A program made the translations under genes and the position numbers. Source: Clostridia bacterium (GTDB lineage: Bacteria > Bacillota > Clostridia > Oscillospirales > Feifaniaceae). Taken from it: a stretch of 36,565 bases of DNA. The DNA is taken from positions 1 through 36,565 of the forward strand of contig JAFRSP010000048.1 of NCBI GenBank assembly GCA_017427525.1, read 5' to 3'. Positions 25,294-32,823 of this stretch are shown piece after piece; positions within the stretch are counted from its first letter, which is position 1, and each line of letters opens with the position of its first letter. The notes under the pieces are model-generated. The model worked only from the letters and a program-made list of their open reading frames with translations. It made no database searches and had not been told where the DNA came from.

Positions 25294-25908
25294 TCAGGGC
25301 TTCAGCCAGCCCTGCTCGATGGAGCGGTCCATACCGGCCTCCATCCAGCGGTAGACCTCAGGAAGGAATTCCTTGAGAACGGCCATGCGTTTTTCCACCG
25401 CGGCGCGGTTTGTGCCGCCCTCCACCCAGGTGTGACCGTCGGTCAGCAGATTGTGGAGGAAGGGCTGCAGACGGTCCATGCAGGCTGCATATTTGGCGTC
25501 GGCGGTCTCCATGGCGTCGAACTCCTCCCAGAGAGCGCGCAGCAGAGCGCCCTGATCCTCCGGAAGCTGGGAAAAGAGCCGGTCGGCCGCCGATTTTTCC
25601 CGCTCGGCCTTTCCCGCATTTCCCGCCGCGTCGTATGCGAAGGTGTCGCCGGCATAGATTTCAACGAGATCGTGCATCACGCACATCTGCACCACCCGTC
25701 CGAGATCCACCGGCTCTGGGGCATATTCGGAAAACAGCATCGCCATCACCGCGATATGCCAGGAGTGCTCGGCGTCGTTTTCCCTGCGGCTCCTGTCGAT
25801 CAAAAGGGTCCTGCGCGCCACGGCGGTCAGCTTATCGATCTCCGCCGTGAAGAGGAGCTGCCGGTCCAGACGCTCGTTGCCGCTGGGGCAAAAGGATTGC
25901 TTGTTCAT
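25294..25908 (-). CDS. HD-domain phosphohydrolase (YfbR-like)
   Basis: A 204-residue metal-dependent phosphohydrolase of the HD_3/YfbR group. The metal site is visible: His48 in ENDAEHSWH, the HD pair at 79-80 in CVMHDLVEIYAGD, and Asp88. Relatives are 5'-deoxynucleotidases that remove phosphate from dNMPs; a nucleotide role would suit the neighbourhood, but that is inference. The ATG at 25908 has AAAAGGAG upstream; an earlier in-frame start at 25932 overlaps that site. It has its own promoter (25950-25979). Confidence 0.85.
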   Translation of the reverse strand: MNKQSFCPSGNERLDRQLLFTAEIDKLTAVARRTLLIDRSRRENDAEHSWHIAVMAMLFSEYAPEPVDLGRVVQMCVMHDLVEIYAGDTFAYDAAGNAGKAEREKSAADRLFSQLPEDQGALLRALWEEFDAMETADAKYAACMDRLQPFLHNLLTDGHTWVEGGTNRAAVEKRMAVLKEFLPEVYRWMEAGMDRSIEQGWLKP

Positions 25909-25949
25909 GGGGTTCTCCTTTTCAGGCCGCATAGGGCCGCTTTTTTAAC

Positions 25950-25979
25950 ATTATATAATAAAGAAGGAGAAAATCTCAA
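25950..25979 (-). promoter_or_regulatory. promoter of the HD-domain gene
   Basis: Minus strand TTGAGA (25979-25974), 18 bases, TATAAT (25955-25950). The stretch 25980-26072 towards the divergent transporter operon holds nothing I recognise. Confidence 0.65.
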
Positions 25980-26072
25980 GAACGCCCGCCCTGCGGAAGG
26001 CGCTTCAAACAAAGCCCGCGCAGATCGTATGGGAGAACCGTTCAAGGATCTGTCATAATTTTCCGCCTGTAC

Positions 26073-26101
26073 TTGCAAACTTCCACACAGTGTGCTACAC
26101 T
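26073..26101 (+). promoter_or_regulatory. promoter of the phosphonate-type transporter operon
   Basis: TTGCAA (26073-26078), 17 bases, TACACT (26096-26101). Transcription should start at about 26108. Confidence 0.7.
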
Positions 26102-26107
26102 CAATTC

Positions 26108-26355
26108 GGTTTTCGGAATGCGGTGCGAGGGGGAGCTCCCTGGCGCCGCGCTCAAACGAAAAAGATGACGGAACCAGATTGCGAGGGAGCCCGTGTTCCG
26201 GGTTGAGAGGATCCCAGAAAGGATCGACCGCCCCACATTGCCTCGGCATGCGCCGGGGCATCGTCAGCAGCTGCCCGAACGTCTTGGTAAGGTGCGCGCT
26301 GCGGTGCGCGCCTTTCTTGCGCTTCGGGCAAATAAAAATCTGGAGGCATGCTACG
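26108..26355 (+). promoter_or_regulatory. structured leader of the transporter operon, possible riboswitch
   Basis: The ~250-base leader is far more structured than its neighbours. There is a hairpin GCCTCGGC (26240-26247)/GCCGGGGC (26252-26259) with loop ATGC. A long two-tier hairpin has TGCCCGAA (26272-26279) pairing with TTCGGGCA (26323-26330), enclosing GGTGCGCGC (26291-26299)/GTGCGCGCC (26304-26312). A 5' part reads GAGGGAGCCC...GGGTTGAGAG, like the first half of a TPP riboswitch. The diagnostic second half of that motif is absent, so I do not call it. No U tract follows the last hairpin; if regulatory it would act on translation. Confidence 0.4.
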
Positions 26356-27411
26356 ATGAAAAAACAAGTATCCCTTCTCCTTGCGCTTCTCCTCTGCATT
26401 CTGATGCTGGCAGGCTGCGGAAAAACCGAGTCGGCCGGATCGGACTCTGAAACCGGCGATGCGGCGCAGCAGATCGAGACCCTGCGCATCGCCTTCTCCC
26501 CCTATGCGGACGCCGACACCATCGTCACCGCCACAGAGCCCCTGGAGGCCCTCCTGCAGGAAAAGCTGCTGGAAAAGGGCTATGACGTTCAGAAGATCGA
26601 CATGACGGTGGGCACCAGCTACACGGCCGTGGGCGAGGCGCTCAGCGCCGGCAGCGCCGATATCGGCTTTATCTCGGGCGGCAACTACGTGCTCTTTTCC
26701 GACGACTGCGACGTGCTGCTCACCGCGCTGCGCTATGCCATCAACAAGGATTCCGAGGACCCCGCCGACTGGAACGATGGGACCATTGAAGAAAACACGA
26801 AGGACATGAGCACCTACTACCGCTGCATCGTGCTGGCCGGTCCCACCGAAAAGGGCAGAGCCCTTGCGGCCAAGGTCAACAACGGAGAGACCCTCACCTG
26901 GGAGGATCTGAACGCCGCCACTTGGTCGGTGCTCAATCCCACCTCCGCCTCCGGCTATATCTACCCCTGCCTGTGGCTGCTGGACAACTACGGAAAGTCC
27001 ATCAGCGATCTGGAGAATGTGGTGCAGTCGGATTCCCACACCACCTCGGTGGCGCGCCTGGCCAGCGGACAGGTCGACGTGATGGTGTCGTACGGCCACA
27101 TCCGCATCAAGAACGCTCCCCTCTGGGAGAGCGAGTACGGCGGCACCGGCCCGATGGCCGAGCAGACCGACGTGATCGGCGTGACTGAGGGCATCTACAA
27201 CGATATGATCGCCTACAGCAAGACCTCGGAGCTCATGCAGGACGAGGCCTTCCGCAAGGCGCTGGGAGAGTCCTTTATTGAGGCGGCCCAGACCGAAGAA
27301 GGAAAAGAGATTTTCGGCGTGTTCAGCCAGATCGGCTACGATTGGGGTTCCGACTCCGACTACGACGGCGAACGCGCCGCTCAGGAGCTTCTCCGCTCCA
27401 TGGAGGGATAA
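26356..27411 (+). CDS. phnD: PhnD-like substrate-binding lipoprotein
   Basis: A 351-residue periplasmic-type binding protein anchored as a lipoprotein: signal residues 1-20, lipobox LAGC with Cys21, then an acidic Ser/Gly linker. The PhnD-like fold is suggested by LRIAFSPYADADTIVTATEPL, GSADIGFISGGNYVLF, NPTSASGYIYP and GQVDVMVSYGHIRI, the usual PhnD signature run. PhnD relatives bind phosphonates, phosphite or hypophosphite. No C-P lyase, phosphonatase or phosphite dehydrogenase gene is in the window, so the ligand is open. GGAGG is nine bases upstream of the ATG. It is first in a three-gene operon with the ATPase and permease. Confidence 0.88.
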   Translation: MKKQVSLLLALLLCILMLAGCGKTESAGSDSETGDAAQQIETLRIAFSPYADADTIVTATEPLEALLQEKLLEKGYDVQKIDMTVGTSYTAVGEALSAGSADIGFISGGNYVLFSDDCDVLLTALRYAINKDSEDPADWNDGTIEENTKDMSTYYRCIVLAGPTEKGRALAAKVNNGETLTWEDLNAATWSVLNPTSASGYIYPCLWLLDNYGKSISDLENVVQSDSHTTSVARLASGQVDVMVSYGHIRIKNAPLWESEYGGTGPMAEQTDVIGVTEGIYNDMIAYSKTSELMQDEAFRKALGESFIEAAQTEEGKEIFGVFSQIGYDWGSDSDYDGERAAQELLRSMEG

Positions 27412-27465
27412 CCCTTCCAACATCATATATCATAACGAGGGACAGAAATTGCCGGGAGGATCAAC

Positions 27466-28221
27466 ATGAAGCTGCAGGTTCTGCATGTCAGCAAACAATT
27501 TGATGAACGTGTGGCGGCTCTCTCCGACGTGAGTTTTTCCGTGGGAGAGGGAGAGTTCGTCTCGGTCATCGGCCCTTCCGGAGCGGGGAAAACCACCCTG
27601 ATCCGGATCCTCAACGGGTCGGAGCCCTGCGACGGCGGCGAGGTGCTGCTTTCTGGCCAGCACCTGGAGTCGGCCAGGGGGCGGAAAAAAGCAGAGATTC
27701 AAAAGGGCGTCGGCACCATCTATCAGGATTTTGCCTTGGTGGAGAACGTGAGCGTGCTGCAAAACGTGCTCAACGCCGCGCTGCCGGACATGGCCTTTCT
27801 GCCCGCCGTGCTGGGACTTTTCGGCAGGGCGCGCAGAGAAACGGCGGCCGCGCTGCTTGCGCGGGTTGGCCTTGCGGACAAGCTGGAGGAGCCGGTGAAA
27901 AATCTCTCCGGCGGACAAAAGCAACGCGTGGCCATCGCTCGGGCGCTGATGCGGCGGCCGGAGATTCTTCTGGCCGACGAACCGGTGGCTTCGCTCGACC
28001 CTGTCACAGGGCGGCAGATCCTTACATTGCTGCGGGACCTGCAGCAAAAAGACGGGCTGACCATTGTGATGAACAGCCACAATCTCGCCCTCTCCAAGGA
28101 GTTTTCCGACCGCCTGATCGGGCTGAACCGGGGAAGGCTGGTCTATGACGGACCGGTCGGCGAGGCCTCGGCCGAGGTGATCGATACGATCTATGCCGCG
28201 GCGGAGGAGGCGCAGGTATGA
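27466..28221 (+). CDS. phnC: phosphonate-type ABC transporter ATPase
   Basis: A 251-residue ABC ATPase of the PhnC type. Walker A is GPSGAGKT at 36-43, Q-loop YQDFALVENVSV near 86, signature LSGGQ at 147-151, Walker B ILLADEP at 167-173, and the switch His at 205. The family motif LNGSEPCDGGEV follows Walker A. GGGAGG sits six bases before the ATG. The stop overlaps the permease start as ATGA, so the two are coupled. Confidence 0.93.
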   Translation: MKLQVLHVSKQFDERVAALSDVSFSVGEGEFVSVIGPSGAGKTTLIRILNGSEPCDGGEVLLSGQHLESARGRKKAEIQKGVGTIYQDFALVENVSVLQNVLNAALPDMAFLPAVLGLFGRARRETAAALLARVGLADKLEEPVKNLSGGQKQRVAIARALMRRPEILLADEPVASLDPVTGRQILTLLRDLQQKDGLTIVMNSHNLALSKEFSDRLIGLNRGRLVYDGPVGEASAEVIDTIYAAAEEAQV

Positions 28222-29759
28222 CCCGCGCGAAAACAGGGCTCCGCCTGCTTCCCTGGCTTCTGCTGTTTGTGCTGTTCCTTGCGGCGGTCCGCTTCACCGG
28301 CTGCTCCCCTGCCCTGTTCTGGGCGCGGCGCAGCCATCTGAGCGACGTGTTTGTGCGGATGATCCCGCCGGACTGGGCCTATTTTCCCCGGATTTTCCCC
28401 TTGCTCTGGGCAACGGTGCAGATGTCTGTGGCGGGCACGGTGCTGGGCGCCTTTTTCGCCCTGCTGGCGGCCCCCTTCTGCTCGGCCAACCTCAAAAACC
28501 CGCCTCCGCTGCGGGTGGGGATGCGGGTTCTGATTCAGGTGCTCCGCTCCTTCCCCACCCTGATTCTGGCTCTGGCGGCCACCTTTCTCTTCGGGATCGG
28601 CTGCTTTGCCGGCGCCGTTGCCATTACCCTCTATACCTTTGCCATTATGACCCGGCTCTGCTATGAGGATATTGAAACGGCAGACACCCGCCCCTATTTG
28701 GCTCTCTGCGCCATGGGTGCATCACCCGGCAGGGCCTATTTTCGCGCGGTGCTGCCGGAAATCGCCTCCTCCTACCTGGCCAACGCCCTCTACCTGCTGG
28801 AAACCAATGTCCGCCACAGCGCCATCCTCGGTTATGTGGGCGCTGGCGGCATCGGCCTGCTGCTCAATGAGAAGATCTCCTGGAAGGAATATGACCGGGT
28901 GGGCGCCATCCTACTGGCTTTGTTTGCGGCCGTGTGCCTGATCGAATGGATCAGTGAAAGGCTCGCGCTGCTCGTGCGGGGCGAGAAGACGGCGCGTCCC
29001 GCCGCGGTCAGAGCTATTCTGGCCGCGCTGTCCCTGCTGTTTGTGCTCAGCCTTGTCACGGTGGGCCGGCCGGACTTTTCCCGCACCAGCATCCAAGCGG
29101 TGGGAAGCATGTTCTCCGGGCTGGTGTGGCCGGAGTGGGGATTTCTGGTCGAAGGGGGAAGCGGCGGCCTGCCGTGGCTTCTGCTGGAAACGGTCTGCAT
29201 CGCCTTTGTGGGCACGGTGATCGGCGCGCTGCTCAGCCTTCCCCTTGCCGTTTTGGGCACCTCACGTCTGGTGCCGGGTCCTGTCGCCCTCTTCTTCCGC
29301 CTGTTTGTGATGGCGCTGCGCAGCATTCCCTTTCTGATTTACGGCATCATCTTTATCCGTGTGGCGGGCCCCGGCGCATTCACGGGGGTGCTGACCATGG
29401 CGGTCTGCAGTATCGGTCTGATCACCAAGCGCTTCACCGAGGCCATCGACAGCCTGGATTTCCGGCCCTACCGCGCGTTGGGCGCGATGGGGATTTCTCC
29501 CCTGCTTCGCGTTCGGTATGCCGTGCTGCCGCAATTGATCCCCGCCTTTGCCTCGGCGGTGCTCTACCGGTTCGACGTGAACACCCGCGAGGCCTCTGTG
29601 CTGGGCGTGGTGGGTGCGGGCGGCATCGGCGCGCCCCTCATCTTTGCCATGAACCACTATGCCTGGCGGCGGGCCGGAGCCATCACGCTGGGGCTGATCC
29701 TGCTGGTCTGGCTGGTGGATCTCATCTCGGCAAGACTGCGCGGAGGCCGTCGTCGCTGA
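28218..29759 (+). CDS. phnE: fused double phosphonate-type ABC permease
   Basis: A 513-residue permease, about twice the usual PhnE length. It consists of two homologous halves, each with its own coupling-helix motif: LCAMGASPGRAYFRAVLPE with GYVGAGGIG near 160-215, and LGAMGISPLLRVRYAVLPQ with GVVGAGGIG near 420-475. The halves are joined around residues 245-290. The fusion provides both membrane subunits as one chain, so the complex is PhnD + PhnC2 + one PhnE-PhnE. Some Firmicutes encode two separate phnE genes; here they are one. It ends 31 bases before a strong terminator. Confidence 0.92.
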   Translation: MTRAKTGLRLLPWLLLFVLFLAAVRFTGCSPALFWARRSHLSDVFVRMIPPDWAYFPRIFPLLWATVQMSVAGTVLGAFFALLAAPFCSANLKNPPPLRVGMRVLIQVLRSFPTLILALAATFLFGIGCFAGAVAITLYTFAIMTRLCYEDIETADTRPYLALCAMGASPGRAYFRAVLPEIASSYLANALYLLETNVRHSAILGYVGAGGIGLLLNEKISWKEYDRVGAILLALFAAVCLIEWISERLALLVRGEKTARPAAVRAILAALSLLFVLSLVTVGRPDFSRTSIQAVGSMFSGLVWPEWGFLVEGGSGGLPWLLLETVCIAFVGTVIGALLSLPLAVLGTSRLVPGPVALFFRLFVMALRSIPFLIYGIIFIRVAGPGAFTGVLTMAVCSIGLITKRFTEAIDSLDFRPYRALGAMGISPLLRVRYAVLPQLIPAFASAVLYRFDVNTREASVLGVVGAGGIGAPLIFAMNHYAWRRAGAITLGLILLVWLVDLISARLRGGRRR

Positions 29760-29790
29760 AGACCTTGTGAAACAAGCAAAAGAACAAGAA

Positions 29791-29824
29791 ACCGCCCGGG
29801 AAAGCTCCCGGGCGGTCTTTTTTT
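29791..29824 (+). terminator. terminator of the transporter operon
   Basis: A perfect 11-bp stem, ACCGCCCGGGA (29791-29801) with TCCCGGGCGGT (29806-29816), then CTTTTTTT. Confidence 0.95.
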
Positions 29825-29840
29825 ACTGCACTGTTGCAGA

Positions 29841-29882
29841 CAGGGGGGCCCGCTGCCAAGATGGTTGGCTGCGGGCCCCCTG
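29841..29882 (-). terminator. GC-rich hairpin beyond the 115-residue protein gene
   Basis: CAGGGGG(G)CCCGC (29841-29853) pairs with GCGGGCCCCCTG (29871-29882) around a 17-base loop, just past the 29920 stop on the minus strand. There is no good U tract, so termination is plausible but not certain. Confidence 0.4.
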
Positions 29883-29919
29883 TACAGGGCGCCCTCCTCG
29901 GCGGAGGGCCTTCGTTCGG

Positions 29920-30267
29920 TTACTTCAGAAGGTCGAGCAAAGCGGCGCAGGCTGTGCAGGCGGCGCAGTCGCAGAACTCGGCGCCGGAGGCCTTGAGCTC
30001 GCGGGCATGGGCGGCGAAGGCAGCGGCCTTATCGCCGAAAACCTTGGCGGCGGCGTCGGACTCGGCAAAGGCAACCAGTCCGTCGATCGGCACGATATCC
30101 TCTTTGAGCTCGGCGATGAATTTTGCGGTCTCTTCCGCCTCGGCAGCGGTGCCGATCGCGGCAAGCCAGCTCTCGGCCGCAGCCTTGACCTCGGCGCAGG
30201 CGGAGGGGGCTTCCAGCAGTGCTTTTACCTGAAGCTTTGCGGCCTCAACGATGTTTTTTTCGAGCAT
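29920..30267 (-). CDS. small Ala-rich protein with C-terminal CDCAACTAC motif
   Basis: A 115-residue, helical, Ala-rich cytoplasmic protein. The body is acidic and Ala-rich (EVKAAAESWLAA, AKFIAELKEDIVPIDGLVAFAESD) and ends in a cysteine cluster, FCDCAACTACAALLDLL, suited to metal binding or redox. I recall similar proteins in gut Clostridia carrying the label 'molecular chaperone Hsp90', but nothing here resembles Hsp90. AAGGAGG lies seven bases before the ATG, and a good promoter lies just upstream, so it is expressed on its own. Function unknown. Confidence 0.8.
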   Translation of the reverse strand: MLEKNIVEAAKLQVKALLEAPSACAEVKAAAESWLAAIGTAAEAEETAKFIAELKEDIVPIDGLVAFAESDAAAKVFGDKAAAFAAHARELKASGAEFCDCAACTACAALLDLLK

Positions 30268-30300
30268 GATAAAACCTCCTTGTTCGATGTGGTTTGGAAA

Positions 30301-30329
30301 AGTATACCACAGTCTGCGATTTTTTGCAA
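30301..30329 (-). promoter_or_regulatory. promoter of the 115-residue protein gene
   Basis: Minus strand TTGCAA (30329-30324), 17 bases, TATACT (30306-30301), with TGG forming an extended -10. Confidence 0.8.
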
Positions 30330-30359
30330 TTCAAAAAGATGGGCTGCCGCGCGGGGAAG

Positions 30360-30995
30360 TCAGCCCCTCTTTTTGATCGGGTGGCGGATCACGGTTTTCC
30401 AGGCCTCAGGGGCGACCCTGCGCACATCGGAGAGATAGATTTCGTGGTGGAGACGGGCCTCGGTCAGGTCGGTTTCATAGCCCTGCTCTTCGAGGAACCG
30501 ATTGAGCTGCGCCACGGTCGCCGGATCGTCGTCGTATGGGCCGATGTGCAGGATCTGGGCGCAGAGCCCTTCGGAGGCAGAGAAGAACTCCACGGCCGAG
30601 CAATCGGCTTTCTTCTTTTGAGAGGCTGTCGCCTTGGCCCAGTCCACATCGTTCGGAGATACGAAATCGGGCAGACGGATCACCGAGATCCAGCGGAAGG
30701 CGTCCTTGCGGCCATAGTCGATCTCTCCGGGCACATCCTGCTGCCAGAAGCCCTCAAGGGGCGGCACCACATACTCGAAAAAGCCCTCGATGCGATACGC
30801 GGTCTTATAGCTCATCTTGAGGGTGTAGGCCACGTTGTAGAGCAGGCCGATGGCCGTCTGATAGGCCCCGCCCGGGTCGTTGGGGTCGCCCTGGCCCCGC
30901 ACGGCAAGGTAGTTCATGGGCGGAACCTCGAGGATCTGCGGTTTGCTCCCGGGCAGATAGAGTTCTTTTTGCTCCTTTTTGAAGTCAAACGGCAT
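30360..30995 (-). CDS. GyrI-like small-molecule-binding domain protein
   Basis: A 211-residue stand-alone GyrI-like (SOUL/GyrI superfamily) protein without a DNA-binding domain. The N-terminal FDFKKEQKELYLPGSKPQILEVPPMNYLAVRGQGDPN, then YQTAIGLLYNVAYTLKM and the C-terminal LHHEIYLSDVRRVAPEAWKTVIRHP are typical of a family seen next to regulators or small redox proteins in Firmicutes. The ligand is unknown. The ATG at 30995 is preceded by GGAGG. It is the last gene of the metY-led group, 71 bases after the flavoprotein gene. Confidence 0.85.
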   Translation of the reverse strand: MPFDFKKEQKELYLPGSKPQILEVPPMNYLAVRGQGDPNDPGGAYQTAIGLLYNVAYTLKMSYKTAYRIEGFFEYVVPPLEGFWQQDVPGEIDYGRKDAFRWISVIRLPDFVSPNDVDWAKATASQKKKADCSAVEFFSASEGLCAQILHIGPYDDDPATVAQLNRFLEEQGYETDLTEARLHHEIYLSDVRRVAPEAWKTVIRHPIKKRG

Positions 30996-31066
30996 GGCGT
31001 GTGTCCTCCGATCAAACAATGGGATTCGGGAAAGGGGTCGTGCTTTGCGGTGCGGTGTTCCGAAAG

Positions 31067-31702
31067 CTACAGCGACGCGCCCAGGGAAAAGGCCTGCTCC
31101 AGATAGCGCGAAAAGGTTTCGTCGTGGTGGAGCTTTTTGGCCTCGGGGTCAAAAAGGGTCCATTGGTAGAGACTGTAGTCCGGCACCTGCAGAGTGTTTC
31201 CGCAGGTCAGAAGCTGCGTGGGGCCGACGAAGGCGGAGAGGGTCTTGCAGTAGTTCTCAAGCAGCGCGGTATAGCCGTTCGCCTCATACCCCTCCTCGGG
31301 GCAGTTGCTGGTCATGATCAGCAGCACGGGGATCGGGTGCGTGTTGCAGCAGGGGGTCTCCTTGTTATAGGTCAGCGACTGGAAGACCAGCCGCTCATAC
31401 AGGGCGCGAAAGCCGGACGAGAGGTTGCCGAGGTAGTTGGGAGAGCCGAGGATAAGCCCGTCTGCCTGCCGGATCTTTTCCAACACTTCGGAGAGCGCGT
31501 CGGGATAGGCGCAGACGCCGAAGGACTCCGGACGCTTGCAGGCAAAGCAGGAGCGGCAGCCCAGAAAGGGACCGATCCGGTAGAGGTCGATGTACTCCAC
31601 CTGTGCGCCGGCCGATTCGGCGCCTTTTGCGGCCTCTTTGATCAGTCGGTCGGTGTTCCAGCCGGCACGGGGCCCGGCATGGACGGCAAGGATGCGTTTC
31701 AT
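31067..31702 (-). CDS. NADPH-dependent FMN reductase/iron-sulfur flavoprotein-like
   Basis: A 211-residue flavodoxin-fold oxidoreductase. The N terminus ILAVHAGPRAGWNTDRL is the FMN phosphate loop region. A cysteine cluster C49-x2-C52-x2-C55 and Cys64 (GCRSCFACK...C) matches the iron-sulfur flavoprotein subgroup, and LILGSPNYLGNLSSGFRALYERL is the next signature. It should bind FMN and pass electrons to an unknown acceptor. Its ATG overlaps the stop of an upstream, apparently decayed frame as ATGA, with AAAGGAGGA upstream. Confidence 0.85.
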   Translation of the reverse strand: MKRILAVHAGPRAGWNTDRLIKEAAKGAESAGAQVEYIDLYRIGPFLGCRSCFACKRPESFGVCAYPDALSEVLEKIRQADGLILGSPNYLGNLSSGFRALYERLVFQSLTYNKETPCCNTHPIPVLLIMTSNCPEEGYEANGYTALLENYCKTLSAFVGPTQLLTCGNTLQVPDYSLYQWTLFDPEAKKLHHDETFSRYLEQAFSLGASL

Positions 31703-31960
31703 GGGGTTTCCTCCTTTGTTTTTTGTTTTTGGAAAAACGGGGCGCAGGGCTGCAAAAAGGCGATCCAGTCAATGAGCTGTTCGGTGGTTTTCACCAGCTT
31801 TGCATCGGCCAGAACCGCGCCCTGCACGAAGGGCTGCAGCTTTTCTTTGGTTTTTCCGATGCCGCGGCGCGCCGCGGCCGCGAGGGAAAGGGCAAAAACC
31901 AGGGAACCCTGCGCAGCAAAAGGGGACGAGCCCGTGCCGGCCCCGACGCAGGGAGAAGGC
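31699..31960 (-). pseudogene. decayed flavodoxin C-terminal remnant
   Basis: The ~260 bases between two genes carry an open frame without a start. It ends in TGA overlapping the next ATG (ATGA at 31702). Its translation reads ...FALSLAAAARRGIGKT, then KEKLQPFVQGAVLADAKLV and TTEQLIDWIAFLQ. This resembles the last strand and helix of a flavodoxin (TSGSSGIGKT-like turn, then a terminal WI/V helix). The frame differs from that of the protein just upstream (31961-32290), whose first ~25 residues look like a flavodoxin start. I read it as a remnant of a gene once coupled to the flavoprotein gene. The similarity is judged by eye. Confidence 0.4.
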
Positions 31961-32290
31961 CTATCCCTGCAGGCCCGCCGACTGTCGAATCATATCCTCA
32001 ATGACGATATCGTAAATTTCACCAACGGTGTTGCAATACTCCAGAACCCTCCAGGGCTCGTTGGTGTGGAAATGAATCTTGATCAGATCTTCGTCGCCCA
32101 CCGCAAGCAGGCTGTCGCCCTCGAAGTGCGCCTTGATGTAGTCTGCGATTTCGTCCTCGTCGAGAGCCTTCTCCCGCCTATCGATCAGTAGCTGGGTATC
32201 ATAGCGATAGTCCACTTGGGCCTCCTCCGCCGCCCTTGCCAGCCCTTCTGTTGTACCCTCCGCGCTGAAACAGACGATCAGGGGTTTCAT
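31961..32290 (-). CDS. small FakA/YloV C-terminal-domain-like protein
   Basis: A 109-residue protein in two parts. Residues 1-25 (KPLIVCFSAEGTTEGLARAA) resemble the P-loop start of a flavodoxin. Residues ~28-109 (VDYRYDTQLLIDRR, then HFEGDSLLAVGDEDLIKIHFHTN, then LEYCNTVGEIYDIVIEDMIRQ) match the C-terminal domain of FakA/YloV, the fatty-acid/DAK-like kinase. In FakA this domain contacts the DegV-type FakB; the kinase part is missing here. Small stand-alone versions occur in Clostridia. GGAGG precedes the ATG at 32290; a GTG six bases earlier is unlikely. Function unknown. Confidence 0.75.
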   Translation of the reverse strand: MKPLIVCFSAEGTTEGLARAAEEAQVDYRYDTQLLIDRREKALDEDEIADYIKAHFEGDSLLAVGDEDLIKIHFHTNEPWRVLEYCNTVGEIYDIVIEDMIRQSAGLQG

Positions 32291-32448
32291 GGACACTCCT
32301 CCTTTGTTTTTTCTTCTTCCTCATATAGTATACAGGATTTTTGAAGAAAACAAAAGAAAAAAACGGGCGGAACCGGAATGCGGCCCGCCCGCTTTTGAAA
32401 GAGAGGAAACCCGCTTTGCCGAAGGGCGGCGCACAGGCCTTCCTCTGG

Positions 32449-32760
32449 CTAAGCGATGCGGTTTTTCAAAATGTCCGAGGCCAGCTCCAGCATATGAAAG
32501 GCTGCGTCGCGCAGGGCGATGATCTCGTCGTAGACCAGATCCTCCGAAAGCACGCCGGCCTTCACCGATTCGGGCAGCTGCAGATCGCGGTCTTCATACC
32601 AGGCCGCGCTGCCGTAGTAGCGAAACAGGCGGAGCATCTCGTCCCGCATCCCGTCCACATGATCGAGTTCGGCCGAGAGAGAGGCGACCGCCTTGGAGCA
32701 GCGCTCCAGAATGCCCTCCATCTCGGCAATCCTCTCCAAGGGCGACAGTGAATCAGACAA
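32449..32760 (-). CDS. DUF4298 family protein
   Basis: A 103-residue helical cytoplasmic protein of the DUF4298 family, recognised by RIAEMEGIL near the N terminus, FRYYGSAAWYEDRD in the middle and GVLSEDLVYDEI later. Function unknown. The start is TTG at 32760: GGAGG lies seven bases upstream and no in-frame ATG fits. A nearby ATG (32767) is in another frame and stops after four codons. It sits among small redox genes. Confidence 0.8.
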   Translation of the reverse strand: MSDSLSPLERIAEMEGILERCSKAVASLSAELDHVDGMRDEMLRLFRYYGSAAWYEDRDLQLPESVKAGVLSEDLVYDEIIALRDAAFHMLELASDILKNRIA

Positions 32761-32823
32761 TGCGCATCCTCCTCTTTGTTGGAATTTGATGGATCACGGC
32801 GGGCCCCCGCAGGACGAGGCGGC

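Noticed and set aside
26181..26260. TPP riboswitch upstream of phnD
   Set aside because: The first half resembles the motif, but the conserved second half (CUGAU...CCAGCGUAGGGA) is absent and the P2/P4 helices do not form.
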